DNA from: Siphlonurus alternatus
Taxonomy: Eukaryota; Arthropoda; Insecta; Ephemeroptera; Siphlonuridae
Length of the DNA: 64,000 nt
Direction: 5' to 3'
NCBI GenBank assembly: GCA_949825025.1
Contig: OX463785.1
Span: 8,243,471-8,307,470 of the forward strand
In this document: positions 1 through 17,501 of the stretch, one piece after another
Numbering within the stretch: the stretch's first letter is position 1
How the letters are laid out: each line of letters starts with the position of its first letter
The notes under the pieces: model-generated
Told to the model about the DNA's origin: nothing
The model's input: the letters and a program-made list of their open reading frames with translations, nothing else
Database searches by the model: none
Translations under genes and position numbers: made by a program

Positions 1-169
1 CTTAATTATTGAACCTAAGAAATACAAAGCAAGACAACTGAAATTTGCAAGAAAGATTACTTTTTAGTTCAGTGATATGAAGTTAAGTGTTGCCAGAAAG
101 TGTATTTGCTTTGACCAAACTTCAGGCAAACTTTAAGCAAAAGTTAAATATTACATATAATGATTCTAG

Positions 170-998
170 GCAGAACGCACTACGGTCGAGGCAATTCGTT
201 TACTGGGAAGATCCAAAAACTTCGATAACAACACGTCTCGAAATGTAATTCTTTATTTTATATTATTCATTTTTTTTTCTAGTTTTTTCATTTAAAATTT
301 TTAATATATATTATTTAAATTATTAGCTTCAATGGTTAAATTTACACTTTTCTTAACATAAATGTTAACATTATATGTTAAAGAATGTGTATGTCAATTT
401 AAATCACAATTTACTTATCATGTTAACAGATCCACTCATTTGTAGCTGTCGTCAAGTCCAATAAGTTTCTCTTCTCAGCTTGCGGGTTGTTCAACATAGA
501 CTTGCAGCTTTTCTTTTTGGTGAGTTTATAGTTGTTCGATAAATTAGGTAAGGATACTGGAGGGCATTCACAAAGCACTAACCCCCACTTTATAGCCTCA
601 ATTTTTATCCCTGGTGCTAAACATGGTGCTAAACTATGAGCTTAACATGGCTAAAATGAGGCTAAAATGGGAGTTAAAGTGCTTTGTGAATGCCCCCCAA
701 TGTGTCCTTAAGTCACAAACTTATTGTTTTATAAGAAATACTATGAACGAGTTTGGATTATTATTTTTTTTCTCGTCTGTTGATTGTTTTCAAAAGACTA
801 TTTTTCGATAAAAATTTTCATCACTTTTATTATGAGAGCGAAAATTAATGCAGAATTATGATCATTAAATTGTGATAGTAGTTATAAATATATTATAATT
901 TTACTACTAAATCACTAAGTAAATATGATTCGTTTCAGGCATTTGGTGCTGCTACAAACTACATTTTTATCATCACCCAGATTATTGTCAACCATTGA
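170..998 (+). CDS. Gustatory receptor-type 7TM protein, Gr1 (5' truncated by window edge; exons 2-4)
   Basis: Three coding exons are visible: 170-244 (25 codons), 430-519 (30 codons) and 939-998 (19 codons plus TGA). Acceptors TAG, CAG and CAG and donors GTAATT and GTGAGT fit. The translation follows the family tail exactly: an exon with RLLGRSKNFDNNTSRN, an exon with SACGLFNIDLQLFFL, and a last exon AFGAATNYIFIITQIIVNH. The last two contain the seventh membrane helix and the degenerate insect Gr signature (TNY plus hydrophobics plus Q, in place of TYhhhhhQF). The long first exon must lie upstream of the window, so 1-169 is intron 1. Family knowledge: ligand-gated chemoreceptor channels of the gustatory neuron membrane; the ligand cannot be inferred. 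Intron 3 carries a MITE (562-697). Confidence 0.85.
562..697. mobile_element. Short fold-back MITE, GGGCATTCACAAAGC family, copy 1
   Basis: The left end GGGCATTCACAAAGCACT matches the reverse complement of the right end AGTGCTTTGTGAATGCCC. The inside is also largely self-complementary (repeats of GGTGCTAAACATGG). A second copy lies at 3797-3975. It sits in intron 3 of Gr1, has no coding capacity, and shows no clear target duplication. Confidence 0.7.
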
Positions 999-2268
999 TT
1001 AAGTCTCTGAATGCATCCTGTTCACCAGAGAAAAATTACAGTTTATTGGTTTTATTTTCAAACCTAACAAATCTTTACACATAAAAAACAGAAATGCAAT
1101 GAGACTGCTTAATTTATGAATAAAGAAAAATGTTAAATAGTTATACATTTTTATATTAATAATGTATCAAGATCAGTAATTTACAGTATATTTATTTAAT
1201 TTGGTTTTTAACCTTTTTTAATTCATAAAAAAATGTTAGTAGATAATAACATTAGAAATTTAAAGGGAATTTTTATTAGTCAAAGTTGTATTTATTTAAA
1301 TTATTTACAGAAAGCAGCTTCTAATTTGAAAATTTCTTCAAAAGTTTATTATTAGTTTTGTCCTATGATATTATCATCAGATTTATTTTAATCAGTTTAA
1401 TTGGAAACTGAATGCAAAATTTCAACAAATTATTTATAAAATAATAAAACTGAATATAATTAAACATTATGTTATTAAGGGATTGTTGAATTTGTTGTGT
1501 GTAATTAAATAAAAAATAATTATATTGTCTAGCATAATTGCATAATTCAGCAAGAAGCATATTTTTTTTAGAATGTGATAGCACTATTAGATCATATTCT
1601 GAAAATGGACAGCACATTTTTTTTTTGCACACATTTAATTTTTTTCAGGTTTGAAATAAATTTGTAATTTATTTAGTATCGTAAATTTATTTTCCCCCTC
1701 TTAAACAAATAATTTAGTTATATTAATACTATAAAATAAATATTAATTGAGCAAAATCAACGTAATACATTACTATAAAAGTGGACAATGGGTGCCATGT
1801 GATTAAAAAAGTGAATCCTATTTACTATAGTAAGTGTTCAGTTACCCAAAATAAATCATAAATAATAATAATATGATATCATTCATTCTTATATAATTAC
1901 GGTAATTATGTTATAAATGCTATCGAATAATGAGATTTGATATTTGATGTATAACATCCATTAGTGACCATATTTGTGGATTATAACCGCAAATAAATAT
2001 TATTATAATTAATCGCAACACAACAAGTAAACTTGAAACAGGTATTTCAAGACAGGCTCGTCATAATTTAGTTGGAGCAGCTTTTCAAGTGCCTCCACAT
2101 TCAATTGAAGGAGTTTCGATTTAATCATTGTAATTATAATAATTAATCCATATATAATATTACAATTATTTTAAGTACATTATATCGATGAATGTAGATA
2201 TTAAGTAATTGATATTACACATAAAACCAACACGTCTCTTCTAAAAGTTAACATACGACATAGTAAGA
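999..2268. other. Gr1-Gr2 intergenic region
   Basis: This AT-rich spacer holds the Gr1 3' flank (AATAAAG near 1121 is a possible poly(A) signal) and the Gr2 upstream region. The short segment just before Gr2 (TAACATACGACATAGTAAG) resembles the one before Gr3 (TAACATACTACACAGCAAG), which suggests duplicated leader sequence. I see no gene or clear repeat. Confidence 0.5.
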
Positions 2269-5200
2269 ATGAGCAGCAGATCAAAATCCATTGTTTCACA
2301 GTGGTCACCAATTTTGTACCTCGCACGACTTCATGGAATATTACCGTTTGCAAAATTGGACTATAAACACAACCGTGTCATATCTTCAAAATTTTCTTAC
2401 GCTCTTTCCATTTCATTTTTTTCATTTGTATTTTTGTCCGTGTGCATTGAATTTATAGAAGGATTATTTAATGCACATAATCAATCAAAAATACCAGCCA
2501 TTTCAGCTGCATACATTGCAGTATTTGTTTCACATATAGCACTAATATTTACAGGGATTACGTTGTTAATTTTGATCCCAAAATTTATAAATTTAATTGA
2601 ATATATTATTCATAGCTTCGATAAAGTGGACAAATTAATTTTAAATAATATAATAAGATATAAAACCATAGCATGTTTCGTCACTACTTGTACTGCATCT
2701 CAAATTTTTTATCACTCACTTTTGCAAACTGTCTTTGGCGTTTATAATTTTTCACGAGGTTTCAAAATTTTATCTCAATTTTTTCCATCTATTATTCAAA
2801 TTATTGAAAATTTATTTTTTATAATTTGTTTAGAATTATCATTTCGAATTAAACACATTAATAATACAATACGAAACTCAAGAGAGATTAATAATTACAG
2901 TTCTTTAAATGAAAACCAAATTAAAAATTTGAGGTTGGCGTTTTTAACTTTATCCCAAGTTCATGGAAAGTTACAAAGTAGTTTCTCGATGTTTTTATTG
3001 TTTGATTTGTCCCAAATGTTCTTTCAAGTGTTGTCCATGTTAATTCTGGCCATATTTAAAGTGTCAATGACTCTCAACCCAACATCCAGTGCGTCTATGG
3101 TACTTGTGTACCTCTTTGTGTTTACAAGCATTGTTATCAGGTTCATTTTATTGACGAAAGGGTGCGACTGTGTCAAGTTTGAGGTGAGTTTTCAATTATT
3201 TAATTATATTTTCTTTACTTAACATTCTGTTTTCAATTTGATTAATTTTTATTGTAATTGAATTTTATTGTTTTTGATCATTTTTTTTTTATAAAAATCT
3301 ACTTACAAGGAGACAGTACAATTCAAAATGTTTTAGAGCTGTAGATAAATAATTTAAAATGTATATTTTTTCTCGTTAGTTTTTATTCTTGTGATATAAA
3401 TAAGTAATTAAATTTAATATTTTTTTAGTATTTCTACAAAAATGTATATAATTATAACTCTATATATATTAGAATATATACAATAAAATAAATGTATTTA
3501 AATTTGAAATTATAATTAAATAATTTCATAACATAAGGCCTTATGTTGTTGTCTTAGGTTGTTTTTATTGGCATGTACTTTGTTATTTCAAATCAAGAAA
3601 TATTTATACAGGTTGAATGCACATCAGCCGAGGCAGGTCGTTTGCAGGGAAGATCGAAATACTTTGATCTGGTCACTTCTCGTAACGTATGTAATTTATT
3701 TACTTACTTGACCTACCTGTTTAGATATAATACCTTTATGAATGATACAAAAATATGTATGGAAGTTGGGGTTAAAGTGCTTTGTGACTCCCTGTTGGGC
3801 ATTCACAAAGCACTTTAACCCCAACTTTAGCCTCAAGGTTTATCCCTGGTACTAAACATGGTGCTAAACCAGGGACTAACCATGTTTAGCTCCTAGTGTA
3901 GCACCATGTTTAGTACCAGGGATAAAACTTGGGGCTAAACTAAAGTTGGAGTTAAAGTGCTTTATGAATGCCTCCCTCCCCCCCCCTATAGATGTTGCCT
4001 TTTTTATTTGATTTATTATTATTATTTTCTATAGCTAATTAATATATAATTATATATGAATGTATAAAGTTATAAATTTCTAGTTTAAATTATAAATATT
4101 TGCCTGATTAGACTAATCGATGCAAAAAAAAAAATTATTTTTTTTTTTTTCATAAAAGTTCTTAATATTGTAAAGTGAATGTTAGCAGTGTATTTAAAAT
4201 AGTACATTTTTTATTACTGAATTCAATAAAAGTATTTGAAAGAATTATATTAATAATATTACTCTATTTTATGTTAACAGATACATGCCTTTGCGTCCGC
4301 GGTCAAGTCAAATAAAATGCTCTTCTCAGCGTGTGGGTTGTTCAACATAGACCTGCAGCTTCTGTTCTTCGTAAGTAATTGCTGTTCAATCAATATAGTT
4401 TTATTGTTTTCAGAGGGTTATTAAATTATAATTAATTTACACTTTTCTCACTATTAATATGAACCAAGTTAAAAGGATTCTTTTGTCTATTTCAAATTTA
4501 TAAATTTCTATATAGGGAGTTTTATTGTACTAATTTTTTGTTATAAAAGAATAATTTTGATTATTATATTAATTTTATGGAAAATAGTTTTAAATATTGT
4601 TTGGATAAATGGTAAGGATCCATCTTGACGTCACCAACCCTTTGTCCTCCCATTTACTTTCAAAAAAAGATTGGGCGCATGTAAGATCCTATATACGGAG
4701 CAATTTTTTGATCGCTAATTGTTAACCCTCTATAAGTTGTTAGCAAATTTAAAATCACGTATTGGCACTAGCCTTTTATGTTTGCTGCTATAAAAATGTT
4801 ATTATTTGCCTTGGGTCAGTTTAATTAAAGAGCATCTAAAGAATTTCACGGAAGTAGTGTTTGACTTCGAGCCGAAAAAACGTGCGCAGAAGGGTTGCGC
4901 GCCGATGCGCGGTGATTGTAGCCTTGTAGCAGAAGTCAGAAGTCAAAATCAGCAAACGAACATGGCGACTATATATAAGTTTTCTGGTGGATGCTTACCA
5001 TTAATTATTTTTAGAAAAGGTGATGTTATTTAGAATTTTTATTTATTTTATATAACAATTGACATGATCCATGCTGTACAGCCTATATATGATGAAAATA
5101 AAAATTTGAATAAAAAAATACGAAATACAATTTAAATATTTTCTAACCTCTTAATATAATTATTATTATAATATAAATTACCATTATTATATTATTTAAT

Positions 5201-5271
5201 TTTTGTTTCAGGCTTTTGGTGCTGCCACGAACTATATTTTCATCATCTCTCAAATTGTGGTGACCACTTAG
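2269..5271 (+). CDS. Gustatory receptor-type 7TM protein, Gr2 (complete, 4 exons, 379 aa)
   Basis: Exons are 2269-3183, 3612-3686, 4281-4370 and 5212-5271 (TAG), all phase 0, with donors GTGAGT, GTATGT and GTAAGT and CAG acceptors. The start MSSRSKSIVSQWSPILYLAR aligns with the starts of Gr3, Gr4 and Gr6, which all share SPILYxARxHGILPF. Hydrophobic stretches at about residues 44-62, 79-105, 135-152, 170-190, 242-262 and 275-295, plus the tail FNIDLQLLFF-AFGAATNYIFIISQI, give seven membrane segments, as expected for insect Gr proteins (usually 350-450 aa). Closest in the array to Gr3 (both have FLLFDLSQ and LLTKGCDCVKFE). Introns 2 and 3 carry MITEs. Ligand unknown. Confidence 0.92.
3797..3975. 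mobile_element. Fold-back MITE, GGGCATTCACAAAGC family, copy 2
   Basis: A near-complete palindrome in Gr2 intron 2. It begins GGGCATTCACAAAGCACTTT and ends with the complement AAAGTGCTTTATGAATGCC, with the internal inverted unit GGTACTAAACATGGTGC. A detached half-copy of the right end lies just upstream (about 3765-3793), so two insertions or a partial duplication occurred here. Confidence 0.75.
4607..5002. mobile_element. Putative short DNA element in Gr2 intron 3
   Basis: The ends are short inverted repeats: TGGTAAGGATCCA near 4607 and TGGATGCTTACCA near 4990. The interior is more GC-rich than its surroundings (for example 4870-4925) and holds a stretch reading TTGACGTCACCAACCCTTTG. A similar stretch (TTGACGTCATGAACC) is near 47400. 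There is no credible ORF. The element type is uncertain. Confidence 0.4.
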
Positions 5272-6483
5272 TTTGTTAAGTTAATTTTTCTTTATCAAAT
5301 TCCTATATGAAAACTTAATGAACAAAAATAAAAATTGTTTCAGTTTTATTTGTAAATACATACTTAAATAAATTATTCATTAAATTTAATTATTATTATT
5401 AAATAATATTTAAATAGATTTTATAACTTTGGTTAATACTAAAAAAGGGAATATAGTAAAGATTATATTACTGTCAGAAAATGTATTTATATATAACCAC
5501 ATCAATGAAGAAAGTAAAGTATATGCAATATATTTAACTATTGCCAGTACTCGAGTAATAAAATAAATAAGTTTAATAAATTCATATATGTAATTCGTGT
5601 CTAATCGTAAGACAGTAGAAAGAAAGTGAATACAAATTTTCAGGAAAAATAGAAACCTCACTCAAGTTGCTCTTTTCACGTTTAGCGAAATATTGTAGTG
5701 AAATTGTTTTGGCTTCTACAAGGTTGGAGCGTCAAAATGTCGTTTTCGGCTTATGAAAGATAAATATAATAATAGATTTATACAAACATCCTATTCAATT
5801 TACCCATTTTGGTTTCCATTTTAAAATTAATCTCCCTGAAGGGAAATGCTGACTGCCATGCCTAGAGAAGGGTCACTAAAAATTTTAAGTGCTGCGTTGA
5901 ATTGTTTGTACTTAAAATAACATTTTTTATCGTTTCTGATGCTTTGAAATATTTTTTTCTATCCTGACGACTTATGATTTAAACATGATCTTTGAATTTA
6001 CGTCACATTAAAAGCATTTATAATATTCATATCCATTATATATCCATTCATTCCATTATTATATCCATTCATTATTGAAAACATTTATGGTGTCCAAATA
6101 CATGTCATCTTTTTCATATTGCAAAGGTGACAATATATTATGCAAAATAAAAGTGATATCAATTATTTTCAAGTATTATTAGGCTATAAATAATTAATAT
6201 CTAAACCCTCTATATACATTCTATTTATAAAATAACAATGAATAATTAATTAAATGAAATTGAATTAGTACATTAAGGAAAATAAATTCTAAATTTACTT
6301 AATGAATTATATTTATAAATTCATCATCATTTCAACGACATTGTAAAATTATTCAATATAGTATCAAGTACATAATATCGAAGCACGTATACCAAATTTT
6401 CACATTAAGAAATTGAATCGACATAAATATTACCCATAAAAATGAAAATAGTCTTTCATTACTTAACATACTACACAGCAAGC
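5272..6483. other. Gr2-Gr3 intergenic region
   Basis: AT-rich spacer between the Gr2 stop and the Gr3 start. It contains AATAAA-type motifs soon after the Gr2 stop (around 5321) and no convincing coding or repeat structure. The upstream in-frame ATG at 6442 is read as leader (see Gr3). Confidence 0.5.
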
Positions 6484-9400
6484 ATGAGCTCCAGCCATGA
6501 ATCTATTGTTTCACAATTATCACCAATTTTATACTTTGCACGACTTCACGGAATATTACCATTTACGAACTTGAATTATAGAAATAACAGCATAAAATAT
6601 TCAAAGATTTTTATCGCTCTTTCTACTTCACTTCTTACATTTATATTTATATTAGTATGCAACGATACGAGACATTTATTTCTCAGAAGTAATATTTATT
6701 CAAAAGCCGAATCTGCTGCGAATTGTTTGTTGCTTGTTTCTCATATAGCAATGATAATTACAGGGACTTTACTGTTAATTTCAATACCAAGATTTATACA
6801 TTTAATTGAATATTTTGTCAAAAGTTTTGAAAAAGTTGATAAATTAATTATAAATAACCAAACAAGATATAAAATCATATTATTAATTACAATTACTTTT
6901 ACTATATTTCGGATATTATATCATTCATTTTTACAAGCTATTTTTGGTATTTATAATATTTCACGAGGTTTTACAATTTTACCTCCTTTGTTCCCATCTA
7001 TTGTAGAAGCTTTTGAAAATTTATTTTTTGTTATTTGTTTAGAATTAACATATAGATTAAAATGCATTAATAATATATTGCGCGACTTAAGAGAAAATAA
7101 TAATTACAGTTCTTTCAATGAAAAAAAAATTAAAAATTTGAGATTGGCATTTTTAACTTTATCCCAAGTACATGGAAAATTAAAAAGTAGCTTCGAATGG
7201 TTTTTATTGTTTGACCTATCCCAACTTTTCACTCACATTGTGTCCGTGTTAATTCTGGTGATATTTAAAGTTTCCATGACGCTCGAAGCCTCTTCTAGTG
7301 TGTACATGGTACTTGTATTCCTCATTGTAGTTTCAAGCCTTGCCATTAGGTTCACGTTGTTGACAAAAGGCTGCGACTGCGTCAAATTTGAGGTGAGTTT
7401 TTAATTATATTTTTTTTTTTGTAAATTAATATTTCTTTTTCTATTTTTAAATATTTTGTTTATATAATGATATTTATTTTTGAATTTAGAGTACATTTAA
7501 TACTTTATATATTCATATATCATTTTTATATATTAAGCCACCTATCAGCAACACGTCATGCGCCTAGAATCTAGGCAACTTTTTCAACTCCAGAACAGAG
7601 CGGGTTACATAATTATGTAGCATTGGTTTTGTTGACTTTTGATATTTAAATATGTTTAAAAAAATTAAATGATAAAATTTAATATTTTTAATTGTTTAAT
7701 TATATTGCAATATAATTATATATTTTAATTTTTTTATGACTGAATCTAGCTATGAAGTCTTATGTACCTAATTTGTAAGTCTAATTTAATTATGTACGAT
7801 AATGTAATGTGATTTTTTTATAATAAAAGCTTTTTTTAATTGAATTTACAAATTGAAACTGACTTTTTATGCTAGATATATTTTCTTCAGTATTAATAAT
7901 AAATTTAGTCATTTTTGTTCATACTTTTTTACCATTTTAATTAATAAAAATATTAATTTATATCCGTAATGAGATTCTCCATTGGCACCTTTTACTATAA
8001 TTACATAATAATATATGATGATATATATATTTTTACAGTTTTTTTTCTATAATTTTCACACAGAACTTTAAATAACTAATTTAATGTACAGATGGAGCGC
8101 ACATCAGGCGAGGCAGTTGGATTGCTGGCGCGATCAAAATATTTCGATCTCAGCACTTCTCGTAACGTACGTAATGGGGAATTCTCCTACATTTATTTTA
8201 TTTTTTTTTTTCGGATGCTCTATGCTTTGAAATTAAATGTCCTAAAACAAAAAAGTTTCAATTTTCAAAATTGGAGGCATGGGAATTTTTTAAAAATCTT
8301 CCTCCTTTTGAATTTAGCGCCAAAACGTGACGTAGAAACTGCCTAGCAGGCAAAATTTTCCGGCAATAAATTTATATTTTCGATTATCACTCTTAAAGTA
8401 AACTAATATTAGAGAAAAGACTATTGATACTAGGGTAGAAAAACCTGCTGATTTCGATCGTGTTACTAAAATGTATAGCCAATCACTACTTGACGCTCAA
8501 ACTATGATATCAGGCAGTTGTTGTGTGTTAACTAGGGAGTTTCTACGTAACAATTTTCAGGTTTGCGCGCGGGTTGCATACTTTGCCCCTATTCTTATAA
8601 TCCCTTCAGAGTCCCCAAATTTGAGTTAAAGAAGCTGAAACTTAAGTCAAACTTATTGTTAATATCATGTACCCTATCATAATATAGTAGTTAAATTAAA
8701 ATTTGAGTTGTAAGAGAATTCCCCATTGACTTTCGTAGTTATTATTTTTTTTTGTAATTGTAATACAATTAAACAATATTAATTTTTTTCTTAAAAATAT
8801 TGAAAAAAATAAAGAATATGTATAAATATGCATATATTATAATAAAATAATATATATGCAACACTTAATCAACATGCACTATATACGTTCACATGAAAAT
8901 GTTTAAGTACACCGGCATGTGTACGTAGTAATAGATATTTAAAAATAATATTTTATATATTTAATTTTGTTAACAGATCCAAGCTTATGTGTCTGCCGTC
9001 AAGTCTAACAAAATGCTCTTCTCAGCGTGTGGGTTGTTTAACATAGACTTGCAGCTTCTGTTCTTCGTGAGTATATTGCTCAGTCAAACAACACAGTGGG
9101 GCTGAGAGTAATTGAATATAAGTATCATAAAAATTAATTAATTTTAGGGAAGCACTAAAATTAACAGACCTAATTGAAGAAGTTATCCAGGTTTCTAACC
9201 ACGTTTAGCTTAAACACGGTTAATTATAACTATTTTACGTGTTAAACCACCTAGTTAAACGTGGATAAGCTAAACATCGTTAGAAACATGACTAACTGCT
9301 TCGTGAATTGCACCCAATATGTCTCAACTTATTCTGACACGTCTATATTTAATATTTTGATGTCTTTTTAATTCCAAAACCGTCACAAAATGATGTAATA

Positions 9401-9699
9401 GAGACGTACTTTCTAATACTCAACCCTTAACGGTATTTTTTAATCTTAACTCTTGCATAAGAAGATATAATATGAATAGTGGCTCTCAAAAAGATGAGAA
9501 CAAAATCCATTAAAATTTGAAAATGATTCCCAACTTGAGTTCATTACACTTGGCATGATAAAGTGGTAAAATTTAATATACAGGGAGTGCTCTTGTAAAA
9601 ATTAATATATTATTGTTACACTGATTGTTTTATTTTCAGGCTTTTGGTGCTGCCACGAACTATATGTTCATCATATCCCAAATTGTAGTGACAAATTAG
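6484..9699 (+). CDS. Gustatory receptor-type 7TM protein, Gr3 (complete, 4 exons, 377 aa)
   Basis: Exons are 6484-7392, 8092-8166, 8977-9066 and 9640-9699 (TAG), phase 0 throughout. An in-frame ATG exists 42 bases upstream (6442). I chose 6484 because MSSSHESIVSQLSPILYFAR then aligns with the Gr2 start, and the bases before it resemble the Gr2 leader. Seven hydrophobic segments, FLLFDLSQ in the sixth helix region, LTKGCDCVKFE at the end of exon 1, SACGLFNIDLQLLFF and AFGAATNYMFIISQI place it with insect Gr proteins. Exon 2 starts with an ATG codon (MERTSGEAVG), but that is internal. A 0.55-kb element begins immediately after the exon 2 donor hexamer. Confidence 0.92.
8173..8727. mobile_element. 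Inverted-repeat element abutting the Gr3 exon 2 splice donor
   Basis: The left end AATGGGGAATTCTCCTAC (from 8173) is matched by the right end GTAAGAGAATTCCCCATT (to 8727). A second internal inverted pair occurs around 8330 (CGTAGAAACTGCCTAG) and 8540 (CTAGGGAGTTTCTACGTAA). The element starts at base 7 of intron 2, so only the GTACGT donor hexamer separates it from coding sequence. No transposase ORF; target duplication unclear. Confidence 0.6.
9168..9315. mobile_element. MITE, GGGTGCGATTCACGAAGC family, copy in Gr3 intron 3
   Basis: The right end reads GCTTCGTGAATTGCACCC. The left end is a degraded complement (AATTGAAGAAGTTATCCAGG). The interior has complementary runs around AACCACGTTTAGC and AAACGTGGATAAGC. 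Other copies are at 12420-12491 (half) and 38514-38637. Confidence 0.6.
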
Positions 9700-10881
9700 T
9701 CCTTTTTTTGGTCCAAAAACCATTTCTTCATTGTGTACCCGGTTCTTGCAGCCAGGTGTGAAGAAGCTTCGGATACCAGTTTTTGTGTATCACTCGGATA
9801 ACACTCCGCTTGTATTATATTATTATGTTTTCTCGTGATCATGTATCAACAAGTATGTTGATTGGGTGTTCGTTCATTCATGTTGATTCTTGTTGGTTCC
9901 AAGTTTCTTTTGTTAACTACTTCCCTCTTGTGTTTTGGGTTGAGTATGATCTCATGTTGAGCTTTATTTGGTTTGTTTTCTTTTCATGTATAGCTATAAA
10001 TAAATATATAATATACAAAAATTAAATATAAAATACTGTGTGAGTTTTATTTGTAAATATTTATTCTTACATCATTCATTAACTTTAAAAATTTCACTAA
10101 TTAATTATATTTTATTGATTTCATAATACTGCATAATTAAACAAATCTAAAAAAAATATATTGTTAAACAGTTTTAATAATAAAAATACGTAACTAGTTT
10201 AAAATAAATATATGATATAAGATAATATAAATAATTGAATTAAACGATGTCATACGTACTAGCATAAAATATGACCACACTATAATAAACTTCACGAATA
10301 AATAGTCAAATATAGTATGGGAGTGTCAAAATAATTTGTTTTTTTATGGCGAGTTCATAATAATATCGACAACATATTTCAGAAAAAGACGCGTTTAAAT
10401 TTTTAGGGGATGGAAACATAATATATTTTTACTATTTATTTCATAAACAATATAATTCAAGTTTAGAAAATCACCAAAACCACACAAACTTGCGAGAATG
10501 CTCAAACTATTTATAAATTAATTTAAATATGCTTTTTACATCAACAATATATTAGCCGTATCAGCGGATAAATTTTTAATGGCACTGTGTATGAGATTAA
10601 AAATTTGCAAATTTATCGAATGCACAATATCCTAATATAACTAAAGAGAAAAGTATTTGCATATGTTGGTAATTGCACAAATTTATTTATATTTTAATAA
10701 TAATTTGTACTGCTAAGTGTATTAAATTTCAAAAATAGGTTTAATTCAGTATTTATTTATTAAAGTGGATATTTATTCATTACTTTAATAAAATCAACAT
10801 TAACATTATTATAATATAACACAATAAACTTGAATAAACTGATAAGTTTTTATTCAGCAGTTGACATAAGACAGTCATAGA
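9700..10881. other. Gr3-Gr4 intergenic region
   Basis: Spacer. The first 330 bases are less AT-rich than usual and give an 80-codon ORF at 9783 with no recognisable family; I take it as 3' flank, not a gene. The rest is simple AT-rich sequence leading to Gr4. Confidence 0.45.
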
Positions 10882-15274
<4,393 letters not shown>

Positions 15275-16252
15275 TTCAGATTTTAGCTGTATGATGAATG
15301 AAGGGTGTCAAACACATAAAATAAAATAATTATACTTGTGTAATAATACAAAATAAATGCCGGGGGGGCATGCATGACCAAAATGTGTCAATTGCCTCAC
15401 AATACCAACCAACAAAATACATGTGTTATATCAGTTTTATTCACAATTTTATAAACATTATGTCTGTTAATTTTTAATATTATTTATATAACGACAGCAA
15501 AGTAAAATCAATTAATATTTCATCGACGTAATTAATTAAAACTTATATAATATTAAAATATTGCACCAAGTTCAGGTTAATTTTAATCAATAACAATTTT
15601 AAGTAATTGAAATTATTTAGCGATTCTTTTGTGATTATACGAGTAATATTACGTAACAATGAAGAGGGTCTATAGATAAATTAATATTTGTATATATAAT
15701 TAATAAATAAAATATAGAATGCTACTGTTTAGCTGTTTAGAAAAGTTAAATCGATTTAACTTTTCTCTGGCTGTATAGTACTTCTTTTACACGATAAAAT
15801 GAGATGAAAAACTGTTCGTCATGCATGGACAAACTAGAAATTTAAAAGAAAAACAAAACAAGCATTCATATTCATCCTTAAAAAATTAATTTTCATTGTG
15901 TAATAATTGATAAAATGATAAATTTAAATGAGTGACAATGCATACATATCTAACTTCACAATTTTTAACATGTTTGCTTTTAGTACTAAATAATTAGTAC
16001 TAAAGTAATGCAAATAATGTCAATAAAATACTTTAAACAAATAATAACAACTTACTTTTATTATTTTTCATTTTTCTATAATAGATCTAGTTATTAAAAA
16101 AACATGAAAATGTATAAAAACAAATATTATTTTGTAATATAATATGCTGCAATCAGATAAGTGATTCTTATAAAAATATGCTGACGCTACCAAATAAAAG
16201 AACGAAATACAAACATAAGGGCAGTTGAGTTTGACTCTTTCTCGAGAAAGCA
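15275..16252. other. Gr4-Gr5 intergenic region, with 26-bp perfect palindrome at 15740-15765
   Basis: AT-rich spacer. The one sharp feature is GAAAAGTTAAATCGATTTAACTTTTC, a perfect 13+13 palindrome about 490 bases before the Gr5 ATG. Because it has no loop it could be a dimeric protein site or a short cruciform. No gene seen. Confidence 0.5.
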
Positions 16253-16357
16253 ATGCATTTTCATAATAGTGATTCTTTGCTTTATAACATTGCACCAATA
16301 TTATATTACGCAAGATTTCATGGTGTACTACCGTTTTATAAACTGGATTACCAGAAA

Positions 16358-17501
16358 CAGGGGCGTAGACAAGGGGGGGGTTTTGGGTGTTATAACCCCC
16401 CCCTTGAGAGCTGAACCTTAGTAAATTTTAAGGGAAAAATAACAAAAAATGGTACTCGACGGATACGATTTAGCTAAAATTTTATGAAAAATTTTCTTAA
16501 AAAAAAAAACTTTAAAAATTTATATCCCCGAAACACATTGTTAATACATCTTTAATTTTTTTAAAATCGGTCTACAATATTATGATTATTTAAGTATGGT
16601 ATAATTCTGTTATGATAATTATATTATGTAGTATTCATTATTAAGTTATTTTTGTTTTTGTATACGAAAAGACACTATAAAGACAACAATTTAAAGTATA
16701 AAAAATGTTGAAAACATTCCCCGCATGATGTTCAGTATAACAATAAAAATTATATATAGTATTTTATTATTTTTTAATTAATTATATAAGTATATTACAT
16801 CTTGCAATTGCTAGTTTCATTGTCTCATGTAAGTCATATGTATAATACTGTACGTATATATTTAAATTTATTATTGAAGTTAAAAAAATCCGATTTTTAA
16901 ATGTATTAATTTTACAGTATACTTAATGTAATGAATTGATTTTCCTGTTTTGAAAATTTAAATATAAATATTTTTTCTTGCTCGTACATTAGTACATCGT
17001 CTTAAAATGTGGTCTATTTTTTTATAAGAAAAAATACTGTAGTGACAAAAATGTTGTAACTACATAATTAACGATTTACAAATATAAGAAATTTGCTGCA
17101 ACTTTTCATCGAAAAAAATTATAGTCCACGTTCCTTTTTCAAAAAAATCGCGCACCATGAAACTAATAAAAATAATATAAAAGTGGTTATTAGATGAATT
17201 ACTTGATTTAACTAAAATTATTTACTCAAGGCTAGTTTATTTATTACGTTAGTGCACGTACAATATTGAAACGAAATTAAAAAAATGGGATGCAAAAAAT
17301 GTAAAAATATTGCATCAGGCCATACATCCTCTATAATAGTATTTTTTAATAATTTTACCCTAAAAAAGGGGCGTGTCCTTAAAAAAAATCGCGCCTGCGG
17401 CGGGCTATTGGGGGGCTACGCCCCCCAAACCCCCCGGTGGGATATTCTCAATCTTTATCTTCAAGAACCCCCCCCTTGAACAAATCCTGGCTACGCCACT
17501 G
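16358..17501. mobile_element. Non-autonomous hAT-type transposon inserted in the Gr5 coding exon
   Basis: The termini are CAGGGGCGTAGACAAG (left) and, read inward from the right, CAGTGGCGTAGCCAGG. They are flanked by a perfect 8-bp duplication, ACCAGAAA (16350-16357 and 17502-17509), which is the hAT hallmark. At 1,144 bp with no ORF above about 65 codons it cannot encode transposase. A GC-rich block near 17370-17430 (AAAAAAAATCGCGCCTGCGG) resembles one inside the hAT element at 54394-56476. Confidence 0.92.

Noticed and set aside
6442..6483. Upstream in-frame ATG of Gr3
   Set aside because: Would add 14 residues absent from all paralogues; the corresponding Gr2 region is leader sequence.
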